Shown one piece after another: positions 1 through 7,916 of a stretch of 64,000 nucleotides of DNA (position 1 is its first letter; every line of letters starts with the position of its first letter). The translations under genes and the position numbers were made by a program. This stretch comes from Rubrivivax sp. (GTDB taxonomy: Bacteria > Pseudomonadota > Gammaproteobacteria > Burkholderiales > Burkholderiaceae). The notes under the pieces are model-generated. The model was not told where the DNA came from and ran no database searches. It saw only the letters and a list, made by a program, of their open reading frames with translations. The DNA lies in contig JAEUOZ010000002.1 of NCBI GenBank assembly GCA_016790225.1, positions 124,001 to 188,000 on the forward strand. The letters run 5' to 3'.

Positions 1-1556
1 TCGACCTCCAGCGCCTCGATGCGCGCGGTGTTGAAGACCTTGCTGGTGTCCTTCAGGCCGATGGCCTTGACGCGCTCGGCCAGGGCCTCGATCTTGCCCA
101 CGCCTTCGTCCATGCTGGCCTGCGTGCGGAAGACACCGGCATGCTGCTGCATGCAATCGCGGATGTCGTTGGCGACGTCCTGGGCGTACTCGCCGGAGCT
201 GGCGGCCTCGAGCTTGGCGATGCGCTCGAGCGAACGATCGGCGGCATCGGCCGGCAGCGGCTTGTGGTTCTTCGTCTTGCCGATGTGATCGACGATGTGC
301 AGGCCCGCTGCGCGGCCGAAGACCAGCAGGTCCAGCAGCGAATTGGTGCCCAGGCGGTTGGCGCCGTGCACGCTGACACAGGCGCACTCACCCACCGCGT
401 AGAGCCCGTTGACCAGGGTGCTGGGGTTGCCGTTCTTGGGCGCCACCACCTGACCGTGGATGTTGGTGGGGATGCCACCCATCTGGTAGTGGATCGTGGG
501 CACCACCGGAATCGGCTCCTTCGTGATGTCCACATTGGCGAAGTTGTGGCCGATCTCGAAGACGCTGGGCAGGCGCTTCATGATGGTGTCGGCGCCCAGG
601 TGGGTCATGTCGAGCTGGATGTAGTCCTTGTTGGGACCGCAGCCACGCCCTTCCTTGATCTCCTGGTCCATGCAGCGGCTGACAAAATCCCGCGGCGCCA
701 GATCCTTCAGCGTGGGGGCATAACGTTCCATGAAACGCTCGCCATTCACGTTGCGCAGGATGGCGCCTTCGCCGCGGCAGCCTTCGGTGAGCAGCACGCC
801 CGCGCCGGCCACGCCGGTGGGGTGGAACTGCCAGAACTCCATGTCCTGCAGCGGAATGCCGGCACGGGCCGCCATGCCCAGGCCATCGCCGGTATTGATG
901 AAGGCGTTGGTGCTGGCCGCATAGATGCGACCCGCGCCGCCGGTGGCAAACAGCGTGGTCTTGGCTTCGAGGATGTGCACCTCGCCCGTTTCCATCTCGA
1001 GTGCCGTGACGCCCAGCACATCACCTTCTGCGTCGCGGATGATGTCCAGCGCCATCCATTCGACGAAGAAATTGGTGCGGGCCTTGACGTTCTGCTGGTA
1101 CAGCGTGTGCAGCATCGCGTGGCCGGTGCGGTCGGCCGCCGCGCAGGCGCGCTGCACCGGCTTTTCGCCGTAGTTGGCCGTGTGGCCGCCGAAGGGGCGC
1201 TGGTAGATCGTGCCGTCCGGATTGCGGTCGAAGGGCATGCCGAAGTGCTCGAGCTCGTAGACCACCTTCGGCGCCTCGCGGCACATGAACTCGATCGCGT
1301 CCTGGTCACCCAGCCAGTCACTGCCCTTGACGGTGTCGTAGAAGTGATAGTGCCAGTTGTCCTCGCTCATGTTGCCCAGCGAGGCGCCGATGCCACCCTG
1401 GGCGGCCACCGTGTGCGAGCGCGTGGGGAAGACCTTGGACAGCACGGCCACATTCAGGCCGGCACGGGCCAGGCGCAGCGAGGCCTGCATGCCGGAGCCG
1501 CCTGCGCCGACAATGACGACGTCAAACTTGCGCTTGGGGAGGTTCTTGGTTGACAT
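1..1556 (-). CDS. sdhA: Succinate dehydrogenase flavoprotein subunit (C-terminus outside window)
   Basis: Catalytic subunit of complex II: it oxidises succinate to fumarate with covalently bound FAD at the inner face of the membrane. The reverse strand opens with MSTKNLPKRKFDVVIVGAGG, which contains the Rossmann dinucleotide motif, and then TRSHTVAAQGG, whose His48 is the usual covalent FAD attachment site. About 518 codons are present; the usual length is about 590, so the end and presumably sdhB lie beyond base 1. The start codon is 5 bases downstream of the sdhD stop, in the order sdhC-sdhD-sdhA. Identity is certain; only the truncation limits the entry. Confidence 0.97.
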   Translation of the reverse strand, partial: MSTKNLPKRKFDVVIVGAGGSGMQASLRLARAGLNVAVLSKVFPTRSHTVAAQGGIGASLGNMSEDNWHYHFYDTVKGSDWLGDQDAIEFMCREAPKVVYELEHFGMPFDRNPDGTIYQRPFGGHTANYGEKPVQRACAAADRTGHAMLHTLYQQNVKARTNFFVEWMALDIIRDAEGDVLGVTALEMETGEVHILEAKTTLFATGGAGRIYAASTNAFINTGDGLGMAARAGIPLQDMEFWQFHPTGVAGAGVLLTEGCRGEGAILRNVNGERFMERYAPTLKDLAPRDFVSRCMDQEIKEGRGCGPNKDYIQLDMTHLGADTIMKRLPSVFEIGHNFANVDITKEPIPVVPTIHYQMGGIPTNIHGQVVAPKNGNPSTLVNGLYAVGECACVSVHGANRLGTNSLLDLLVFGRAAGLHIVDHIGKTKNHKPLPADAADRSLERIAKLEAASSGEYAQDVANDIRDCMQQHAGVFRTQASMDEGVGKIEALAERVKAIGLKDTSKVFNTARIEALEV

Positions 1557-1561
1557 GAGGA

Positions 1562-1924
1562 TCACAGCCTCCAGAGCACTTGCACGGCCCAGCCGGCACA
1601 GCCGACCAGCCAGACGAGGGTGAATACCTGCAGGGCCAGGCGCAGGCCCACGGGCTTGACGTAGTCCATCCAGATGTCGCGCACACCGACCCATGCATGC
1701 CAGGCGAGCGAGACGACGACGACGAAGGTGAGCACCTTCATCCACTGCGTCGCGAAGATCGCCGACCAGCGGTAGTAGTCCAGCGGCCCCCCGAAGAGCA
1801 CCTGGGCCAGCAGCACCAGGGTGAACAGGGCCATCAGCACGGCCGTGATGCGCTGGCTGAGCCAGTCCCGCATGCCGTAGTGCGCACCCACGACGATGCG
1901 CTTGGATCCGTAGTTCTGTGCCAT
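1562..1924 (-). CDS. sdhD: Succinate dehydrogenase membrane anchor subunit
   Basis: 120-residue membrane anchor of complex II that, with SdhC, binds heme b and forms the ubiquinone site. Three hydrophobic segments are visible (about 28-45, 61-80 and 95-115). The SLAWHAWVGVRDIWMDYVKP stretch is the family signature and holds the likely heme-ligand or quinone-site His. It lies 17 bases after sdhC and 5 bases before sdhA, clearly in one transcript. Length is normal for the family. Confidence 0.94.
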   Translation of the reverse strand: MAQNYGSKRIVVGAHYGMRDWLSQRITAVLMALFTLVLLAQVLFGGPLDYYRWSAIFATQWMKVLTFVVVVSLAWHAWVGVRDIWMDYVKPVGLRLALQVFTLVWLVGCAGWAVQVLWRL

Positions 1925-1941
1925 TTGCAGCTCGCCTCGAA

Positions 1942-2370
1942 TCAGAACAGGCCGAACAGCTTGGCGCCCAGCGCCAGCGTCAGCAGCACACCCAGCCCCA
2001 GCGTGACCAGGGCTGAACTGTGGCCCTGTTCCTTGGTCACGCTGTGCGTCGCGTCCATCCAGAGGTGACGAACGCCGGCGATGAAGTGATGCAGATAGGC
2101 CCAGATCAGGCCCAGCACGATCAGCTTGATGAACCAGCCCGGCAGGCCCAGTGCGCCGGCGGCAAAGACCGCCGTGAAGCGTTCGTAGCTCATCTCCGAA
2201 CTGACGCTGACGTCGAAGAGCCAGACCAGGAAGGGCAGCATCAGGAACAGCGCCGCCCCGCTGACACGGTGCAGGATGGACACGATGCCGGCCGGCGGCA
2301 GCCGGTAGGCGACGATCTGGCTGATGTGGATGTTCCGGAACTCCGGACGTGGCTTGGTGGTCTCGGCCAT
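1942..2370 (-). CDS. sdhC: Succinate dehydrogenase cytochrome b556 subunit
   Basis: 142-residue first gene of the sdh operon and cytochrome b subunit of complex II. The N-terminus carries the family pattern around residues 20-40 (YRLPPAGIVSILHRVSG), where the His of HRVSG marks the SdhC family and is close to the quinone site. HHFIAGVRHLWMD near residue 92 is the second signature, with the probable heme b ligand. Three transmembrane helices are visible. The upstream 253 bases must carry the operon promoter. Confidence 0.94.
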   Translation of the reverse strand: MAETTKPRPEFRNIHISQIVAYRLPPAGIVSILHRVSGAALFLMLPFLVWLFDVSVSSEMSYERFTAVFAAGALGLPGWFIKLIVLGLIWAYLHHFIAGVRHLWMDATHSVTKEQGHSSALVTLGLGVLLTLALGAKLFGLF

Positions 2371-2623
2371 CGATGATCCTTGGTCTTGTCGTCGTCCTGT
2401 GTGGGGCGCCTTCGCCGCAGCGGCTGCAGCGGGCCCTCGTTCACGTGCGCCTGGGCAAGCAGCGCGAAAAACTTGTGGAGTTTATTGCATCGCAACAAGC
2501 TGACATGGCGGATACGAATCGTTTACGGTTGCTGTCCACGCGGCTCCCAAGGAACCGACGATGGCCGGAGTCTCCTGGGCTGCGGCGGTGAGCGGGTTGG
2601 GCGCCATGCGGCCGCAAGGGTGA
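2371..2623. other. Intergenic region upstream of sdhC; sdh promoter region
   Basis: This stretch separates the end of the GntR gene from sdhC and has no convincing gene. It is locally AT-richer around 2465-2490, as expected of a promoter region. That part contains the inverted repeat AAACT-N5-AGTTT (2469-2483), which loosely resembles the TCTT-N4-AAGA palindromes near the GntR gene and acnB but has a different spacing. I would not call it an operator without binding data. Confidence 0.3.
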
Positions 2624-3424
2624 TCAGATGAGCTCGTTGCGATAGTGATGGCACTCGGTGCGATAGAGGCCGCGACGCAGTTCGACGGCGCGGTCGCCAT
2701 AGGTGAAGGACAGCCGATCGACCGACAGCAGCGGCGCGCCCGCCTGCACCCGCAGCAGTTCGGCCTGTGCGGCGTCGGCCGCGATCGCGCGGATCTTCTC
2801 TTCGGCACGCACCATGTGCACGCCGAATTCGGCCTCGAAGAGCCGGTACATCGGACCCTTGTAGGCGCTCATGCGCTCGGCGCTGAGCCCCTTGAAGAGC
2901 GCGCCGGAGAGGTAGATGTCGTCCAGGACAACCGGCGTTCCTTCGACAGGACGCGTGGTCAGCAGCATGCGGCGCACCCAGACCACCGGGTCGCCGCTCT
3001 TCAGGCCCAGCGCGCGCGCCACATCGGCGGGCGCGCGCAGACGCCGGCACACCAGCAGGTGGCGCTGCAGACCGGCCGCATCGCCCTCATCGGGCGTGAG
3101 ACGCAGAAAGCGGTACTGCGTGCGTTCCTCGGCGTGCGTGGCCACGAAGGTCCCCTTGCCCTGCCGGCGCACCAGCAGGTGCTCGGTCGCCAGCTCGTCG
3201 ACCGCCTTGCGCACCGTGCCCTGGCTCACGCGGAAGCGCGCCGCCAGCTCCATCTCGCTGGGAATGGCCTCACCGGGCTTCCACTCGCCGCTTTGCAGAC
3301 TGCGGGTGAGCAGTTCCTTGATCTGCTGGTAGAGGGGGCTGAACGCGGGCGCGGATGCCGAGCCGCCAGCCTCGGGCAGGCGATCGGCCGATGGCGCGGC
3401 GGGCGGGGACGGCATGGCCGCCAT
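2624..3424 (-). CDS. GntR-family (HutC/UTRA type) transcriptional regulator
   Basis: 266-residue regulator. Residues about 26-95 form the winged-helix GntR domain (SPLYQQIKELLTRSLQSGEW, IPSEMELAARFRVSQGTVRK), followed by LLVRRQGKGTFVA, the typical wing end. Residues about 110-260 match a UTRA ligand-sensing domain, ending in LRRGLYRTECHHYRN-like sequence. It is divergent from mdh across a 221-base gap that contains a palindrome 27 bases upstream of its own start, so autoregulation and control of mdh are likely. A second in-frame ATG at 3415 is an alternative start. A TCA intermediate as ligand is inferred from position only. Confidence 0.88.
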   Translation of the reverse strand: MAAMPSPPAAPSADRLPEAGGSASAPAFSPLYQQIKELLTRSLQSGEWKPGEAIPSEMELAARFRVSQGTVRKAVDELATEHLLVRRQGKGTFVATHAEERTQYRFLRLTPDEGDAAGLQRHLLVCRRLRAPADVARALGLKSGDPVVWVRRMLLTTRPVEGTPVVLDDIYLSGALFKGLSAERMSAYKGPMYRLFEAEFGVHMVRAEEKIRAIAADAAQAELLRVQAGAPLLSVDRLSFTYGDRAVELRRGLYRTECHHYRNELI

Positions 3425-3450
3425 TCCAGCACAGGCCGCGAGTGCAGGGC

Positions 3451-3476
3451 AAGATATCTTGTAGAAGATATAAGAC
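3451..3476. promoter_or_regulatory. Probable GntR operator between gntR and mdh
   Basis: Perfect inverted repeat ATATCTT-GTAG-AAGATAT at 3454-3471, overlapped on the left by the palindrome AAGATATCTT (3451-3460) and on the right by a TATAAGAC half-site. HutC-type regulators bind such short AT-rich palindromes. The core TCTT-N4-AAGA recurs as TCTT-ATAT-AAGA in front of acnB. The position, just upstream of the GntR start and facing mdh, supports autoregulation. Confidence 0.65.
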
Positions 3477-3645
3477 CGGCCGTGGCCTTGTCAGGACGGA
3501 GCAGGCCGCGCCGCCGTACACTCGCCGCCGTTTCCGCCAGCCGTGACGTGCGCCCCGGGCGATTGAACGAGAAGGACGCCGCGCGGTCAATGACCCTGCT
3601 GCCGGGTCACCTGATTCGCAACCCCCTCCCCCGAAGGAGCCCCTG

Positions 3646-4632
3646 ATGAGCAAGAAACCCGTTCGCGTCGCTGTCACCGGTGCCGCCGGCCAGATCGGCT
3701 ACGCCCTGCTGTTCCGCATTGCCAGCGGTGAGATGCTGGGCAAGGACCAGCCCGTGATCCTGCAGCTGCTGGAGATCCCGGACGAAAAGGCCCAGAAGGC
3801 GCTCAAGGGCGTGATGATGGAGCTGGACGACTGCGCCTTCCCGCTGCTGGCCGGCATGGAAGCCCACGGCTCCCCGGACACGGCCTTCAAGGACACCGAC
3901 TACGCGCTGCTCGTGGGCGCCCGCCCGCGCGGCCCCGGCATGGAGCGCGCCGATCTGCTGGCCGCCAACGCGCAGATCTTCACCGCGCAGGGCAAGGCGC
4001 TGGACAAGGTCGCCAGCCGCGATGTGCGCGTGCTGGTCGTGGGCAATCCGGCCAACACCAATGCCTACATCGCGATGAAGAGCGCGCCCAGCCTGAAGCG
4101 CGGCAACTTCACCGCCATGCTGCGCCTGGATCACAACCGCGCGCTGAGCCAGATCGCCGCCAAGACCGGCAAGCCGGTGGCCGCCATCCGAAAGCTCGCC
4201 GTGTGGGGCAACCACTCGCCGACCATGTACGCCGACTACCGCTTCGCCACCATCGACGGCGCCAGCGTCAAGGACATGATCAACGATCAGGTCTGGAACA
4301 AGGACACCTTCCTTCCCACCGTGGGCAAGCGCGGCGCAGCGATCATCGAGGCCCGCGGCTCGTCGTCGGCGGCTTCCGCCGCCAATGCCGCCATCGACCA
4401 CATGCGCGATTGGGCGCTGGGCACGAACGGCGAATGGGTCACCATGGGCGTGCCCAGCAACGGCGAATACGGCATCCCGAAGGATGTGATGTTCGGCTAC
4501 CCGGTCACCTGCGAAGGCGGCGAGTACAAGATCGTCGAAGGCCTGCCCATCGATGCCTTCAGCCAGGAATGCATCAACAAGACGCTGGCCGAACTTCAGG
4601 GTGAGCAGGACGGCGTGAAGCACCTGCTGTAA
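3646..4632 (+). CDS. mdh: Malate dehydrogenase
   Basis: 328-residue NAD-dependent malate dehydrogenase of the TCA cycle, cytoplasmic. The nucleotide-binding loop is TGAAGQIGY (residues 11-19). The [15 protein letters not shown] segment is the mobile active-site loop with substrate-binding arginines. LDHNRA (Asp162) and GNHSP (His190) form the catalytic relay. Length and sequence are of the proteobacterial mMDH type 2. The start has a strong GAAGGAG ribosome-binding site. It is divergent from the GntR gene with a palindrome between them, and followed by an intrinsic terminator. Confidence 0.97.
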   Translation: MSKKPVRVAVTGAAGQIGYALLFRIASGEMLGKDQPVILQLLEIPDEKAQKALKGVMMELDDCAFPLLAGMEAHGSPDTAFKDTDYALLVGARPRGPGMERADLLAANAQIFTAQGKALDKVASRDVRVLVVGNPANTNAYIAMKSAPSLKRGNFTAMLRLDHNRALSQIAAKTGKPVAAIRKLAVWGNHSPTMYADYRFATIDGASVKDMINDQVWNKDTFLPTVGKRGAAIIEARGSSSAASAANAAIDHMRDWALGTNGEWVTMGVPSNGEYGIPKDVMFGYPVTCEGGEYKIVEGLPIDAFSQECINKTLAELQGEQDGVKHLL

Positions 4633-4667
4633 GGACACTCCCTTTGGCCTGCAAGGGCCGCCTGACG

Positions 4668-4692
4668 AGCCGGCCCGCGAGGCCGGCTTTTT
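4668..4692 (+). terminator. Intrinsic terminator after mdh
   Basis: A 7-bp perfect stem AGCCGGC / GCCGGCT (4668-4674 and 4682-4688) with a 7-base loop runs straight into TTTTT. It lies 36 bases after the mdh stop and separates mdh from the convergent gnd gene. Confidence 0.85.
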
Positions 4693-4720
4693 CTTGCCCT
4701 GGGCTCATGTCTTTACGAGC

Positions 4721-6178
4721 TCAGCCGGGCAGCGTCTCCAGCACCGTCTGTTCGATGATCTCCGGCCACACCGTGTGGAAGAACTCGCCCTCGGCCCGGT
4801 CGATGCGCTCATAGGTGTGGGCGCCGAAGAAATCGCGCTGGGCCTGCAGCAGGTTGGCGGGCAGCCGCGCGGTGCGCAGGCTGTCGTAGTAGGCCAGCGA
4901 GGCGCTGAAGGCCGGCACGGGGATGCCTTCGCTCACCGCCAGGGCCACCACCTCGCGCCAGGGCTGCTGCGCGCGGTTGAGCAGGTCCCTGAAAAAGGGC
5001 GCCAGCGCCAGGTTGGTCAGCCCCGGTTCGGCGCGGCAGGCCTCGGTGATGCGGTTCAGGAAACGCGCGCGGATGATGCAGCCGCCGCGCCAGATGGCCG
5101 CGATGGCGCCCAGATCCAGGCCCCAGGCCTTCTTCAGGCTCATCGTGTGCATCAGGTCCAGGCCCTGGGCATAACTGATTACCTTGGAGGCATACAGCGC
5201 CTCGTGCACGGCATCGATCAACTGCTGGCGCGGCCAGCGTGAGGCCACACCGGTGCCGGCCGGCCCCTGCAGCAGCTCGCTGGCCCGCACGCGCGTGGCC
5301 TTCAGGGCCGACAGCACGCGCGCCTCCACGGCGGCATTGATGGTGCTCACGACCACGGCGTTTTCCGCCGCGTTCATCAGCGTCCAGCGACCGGTGCCCT
5401 TCTGCCCCGCCTTGTCCAGGATCAGCTCGACGATGGGCTGTCCGGTTTCGGGGTCGAGCTGCTCCAGCGCCTTGCCGGTGATCTGGATCAGGTAGCTCTG
5501 CAGCGGACCTTCGTTCCAGCGGTTGAAGACCGTCGCCATCTCCGCCGAAGAGAGGCCCGCGGACTTGAACAGCTGGTACGCCTCGCAGATCAGCTGCATG
5601 TCGCCGTACTCGATGCCGTTGTGCACCATCTTCACGTAGTGGCCTGCGCCACCGGGGCCGATGTGCGTGACGCAGGGCTCGCCCTCGGCACGCGCCGCAA
5701 TGGCCTCGAAGACCGGGCGCAGCTCGGCCCAGGTGGAGGCCGGGCCGCCGGGCATGATCGATGGCCCCTTGCGCGCGCCCTCTTCGCCGCCGGAGACCCC
5801 CGTGCCGACAAAGCGCAGGCCCAGCGGCGCGAGCCAGGCATCGCGCCGCTCGGTATCGGTGTAGAGGCTGTTGCCGCCATCGATGACGATGTCGTCCGGC
5901 TCCAGCAGCGGCAGCAGCTGTTCGATCACCGCATCGACCGCCGCGCCGGCCTGCACCATCAGCATCACGCGGCGCGGTCGCTTCAGGCTCTGCACGAAGT
6001 CCGCCAGCGTGCGTGCCGGTGCGAGGGCCTTGCCCGGATTCTGCGCGACGAATGCGGCCGTGGTCTCCCAGGTGCGGTTGAACACCGCCACGCGAAAGCC
6101 CCGGCTCTCGATGTTCAGCACCAGGTTCTGGCCCATCACGGCCAGGCCGATCAGGCCGATGTCGCTGTTGTCGTTCAT
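4721..6178 (-). CDS. gnd: 6-phosphogluconate dehydrogenase, decarboxylating (NADP-dependent type)
   Basis: 485-residue enzyme of the oxidative pentose phosphate pathway that converts 6-phosphogluconate to ribulose 5-phosphate, CO2 and reduced cofactor. The N-terminus has IGLIGLAVMGQNLVLNIESR (Rossmann fold). VSGGEEGARKGPSIMPGG and GPGGAGHYVKMVHNGIEYG hold the catalytic Lys and Asn of the family. The long form of about 470-485 residues is the usual NADP enzyme. The start at 6178 is chosen because it follows GGAG at good spacing; an ATG 18 codons upstream lacks a site and gives a non-family extension. It stands alone, convergent with mdh. Confidence 0.96.
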   Translation of the reverse strand: MNDNSDIGLIGLAVMGQNLVLNIESRGFRVAVFNRTWETTAAFVAQNPGKALAPARTLADFVQSLKRPRRVMLMVQAGAAVDAVIEQLLPLLEPDDIVIDGGNSLYTDTERRDAWLAPLGLRFVGTGVSGGEEGARKGPSIMPGGPASTWAELRPVFEAIAARAEGEPCVTHIGPGGAGHYVKMVHNGIEYGDMQLICEAYQLFKSAGLSSAEMATVFNRWNEGPLQSYLIQITGKALEQLDPETGQPIVELILDKAGQKGTGRWTLMNAAENAVVVSTINAAVEARVLSALKATRVRASELLQGPAGTGVASRWPRQQLIDAVHEALYASKVISYAQGLDLMHTMSLKKAWGLDLGAIAAIWRGGCIIRARFLNRITEACRAEPGLTNLALAPFFRDLLNRAQQPWREVVALAVSEGIPVPAFSASLAYYDSLRTARLPANLLQAQRDFFGAHTYERIDRAEGEFFHTVWPEIIEQTVLETLPG

Positions 6179-6403
6179 CGTGTCTCCTCGACGGCTGCCG
6201 AGACGGCCGCCGGGCGGCGCGTCGGTCACCACGCGGTCGACGATAGCGCATAGCGGGCAGTGCGCCTTCCAGGCGACCGCTCATCGGGTAGCGCAGGTCG
6301 CTGGCTTCAGCGCAGAGACTTGCGTGAGCCACGCGCCAGGTCCTGCCCGGCTCCCGCTTCTGGACGCGCTGCGCCGGCCTCTTGCCGTCGCCAGCGGCAC
6401 AGC

Positions 6404-7819
6404 TCAGGAACAGGCCGGATCGGGCGAAGCTTGGTCCAGCACGGCAGCCAGGGCATCCACGCCGAGGAAGGATGTGGCGCAGAGCTTGCCGCCCCGATCC
6501 TTCAGGCGCTTGACCACCTCTTCGGGCACCCACTGCCGGATCGGCGGCTTGCCAGGGTCGGCGCTGGCAGGCCGTGTGGACATCAGCAGGGCCGCCGTGC
6601 CGGCCACCCAGGGGGTTGCCATGGACGTACCGCTCCAGGTGCCGTAGCCTCCACCAGGAACCGTGCTGACGATCCGGTCACCGGGTGCCGAGATGCCGAT
6701 CCAGCTGCCCCAGTTGGCAAAGCCCGCCAGCTTGCGCTGCGCGTCGTGCGCCGTCACGGCCAACGTCCCCTTCACCTCTTCGGCGGCCGGGTAGGTGCGC
6801 TCCTGATCGCTGCCGCCGTTGCCGGCCGCCGCCAGCACCACGGCGGCAAAGCCGTTGTCGCAGCGTGCACGGTCGGCCGCGAAACCGGCGTCCTGCATGA
6901 AGTCGTCATCGTCGTCGGACTCGCACGTGGCCATCTCGGCCACGCGCTTGAGCAGATCGGTGGGCGTGGTGGCGCTCAGGCTGAGATTGATGATGTGCGC
7001 GCCATCATCGGTGCTCGGGTCGCCATCGGGGTCGAGTGCCCAGGCCAGTGCCTCGGCCAGGACCCAGGCATTGCCTACGCCGTTGGCGTCGAGCACCCGC
7101 ACCGGCATCAGGCGTGCACCCGGAGCCGTGCGGGCCACGATGCCCGCCACGTGAGTGCCGTGCCCAAAGCCGACACGCCCCAGGGTCCCGCCCTCGGCGG
7201 GTACGAGATCGTCGTCGACAAAGTCGCGGCCAAGCACGCGGCCGAGCGGGTCGCGCGCCCAGCGTGCGGCGAGGGCTGGGTGCTCCAGGTCTGCACCCGT
7301 ATCCAGCACCGCCACGCGCACGCCGCCGCCACGGGTGAGCTCCAGGGCCGCATCCAGGTTGATCAGCCCTGGCGCGTACTGGGTTGCATAGCCTTGCGCA
7401 CTCTCGCCGACCGCCCAGACCGAAACGCGCCGGCTCTCGGGGTTGGCCACTGCGACGTTCAGCTCGGCAGCCCGCACCGACGTCTCGCCGCGCAAGCGCT
7501 CCACCAGGACTGAAAGCTGGGTACCAGGGGCGGCGCGCAACCGGTAGATCGGCCGCTGGCCAAACTGTTCGGCCAAGGTCAGGCGGTATCGGCGCAGCAA
7601 GGGCTGGAGGGGGTAGCCGGGCTTGAGCATGAGCACGACATCGGTATTCAAGGCCACCGACAAGGGCGGCACGGACCTTGTCGACAGTGCGCGCTGCTCG
7701 GGGACAGCCGCCAGCGCCGCGGGAGCTTCAGCCGTCGGCTCGCCCCCGCCGCCGCAGGCAGCCAGCAGAGATACGGCGCACACTGCGGCCAACCTGCGCA
7801 TCGTTGTCATGCAGCTCAT
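6404..7819 (-). CDS. Subtilisin-like (S8) serine peptidase lipoprotein of the CHAT cassette
   Basis: 471 residues. The N-terminal signal peptide ends in the lipobox LLAAC (lipidated Cys22), so it should be anchored in the cell envelope. Residues about 60-130 look like an inhibitor-type propeptide. The peptidase domain covers about 165-460, with the full triad: Asp173 in VAVLDTGAD, His220 in GFGHGTHVAG and Ser399 in GTSMATP, plus oxyanion Asn334 in AAGNGG. It is therefore expected to be active. A promoter identical in form to those of the sigma, CHAT and lipoprotein genes lies 37 bases upstream. The neighbouring TPR-CHAT gene is the likely functional partner; whether either protease cleaves the other is unknown. 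Confidence 0.9.
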   Translation of the reverse strand: MSCMTTMRRLAAVCAVSLLAACGGGGEPTAEAPAALAAVPEQRALSTRSVPPLSVALNTDVVLMLKPGYPLQPLLRRYRLTLAEQFGQRPIYRLRAAPGTQLSVLVERLRGETSVRAAELNVAVANPESRRVSVWAVGESAQGYATQYAPGLINLDAALELTRGGGVRVAVLDTGADLEHPALAARWARDPLGRVLGRDFVDDDLVPAEGGTLGRVGFGHGTHVAGIVARTAPGARLMPVRVLDANGVGNAWVLAEALAWALDPDGDPSTDDGAHIINLSLSATTPTDLLKRVAEMATCESDDDDDFMQDAGFAADRARCDNGFAAVVLAAAGNGGSDQERTYPAAEEVKGTLAVTAHDAQRKLAGFANWGSWIGISAPGDRIVSTVPGGGYGTWSGTSMATPWVAGTAALLMSTRPASADPGKPPIRQWVPEEVVKRLKDRGGKLCATSFLGVDALAAVLDQASPDPACS

Positions 7820-7855
7820 GGCCGCCCTTTCCTTGTGGGTGGATGCCCGTCCCTC

Positions 7856-7884
7856 ACAGAGACCCCAACGGCACTACCGATACA
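7856..7884 (-). promoter_or_regulatory. ECF-type promoter of the S8 peptidase gene
   Basis: On the reverse strand, TGTATC (7879-7884) and CTCTGT (7856-7861) are separated by exactly 17 bases, preceded by CCGA. It is one of four copies with the same blocks and spacing around the cassette. The distance from the downstream block to the start codon is 37 bases, normal for a promoter. Assignment to the cassette's own sigma factor is inferred. Confidence 0.8.
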
Positions 7885-7916
7885 TCGGCAACCCGGAATT
7901 TTTCGCCTGCCTTCGA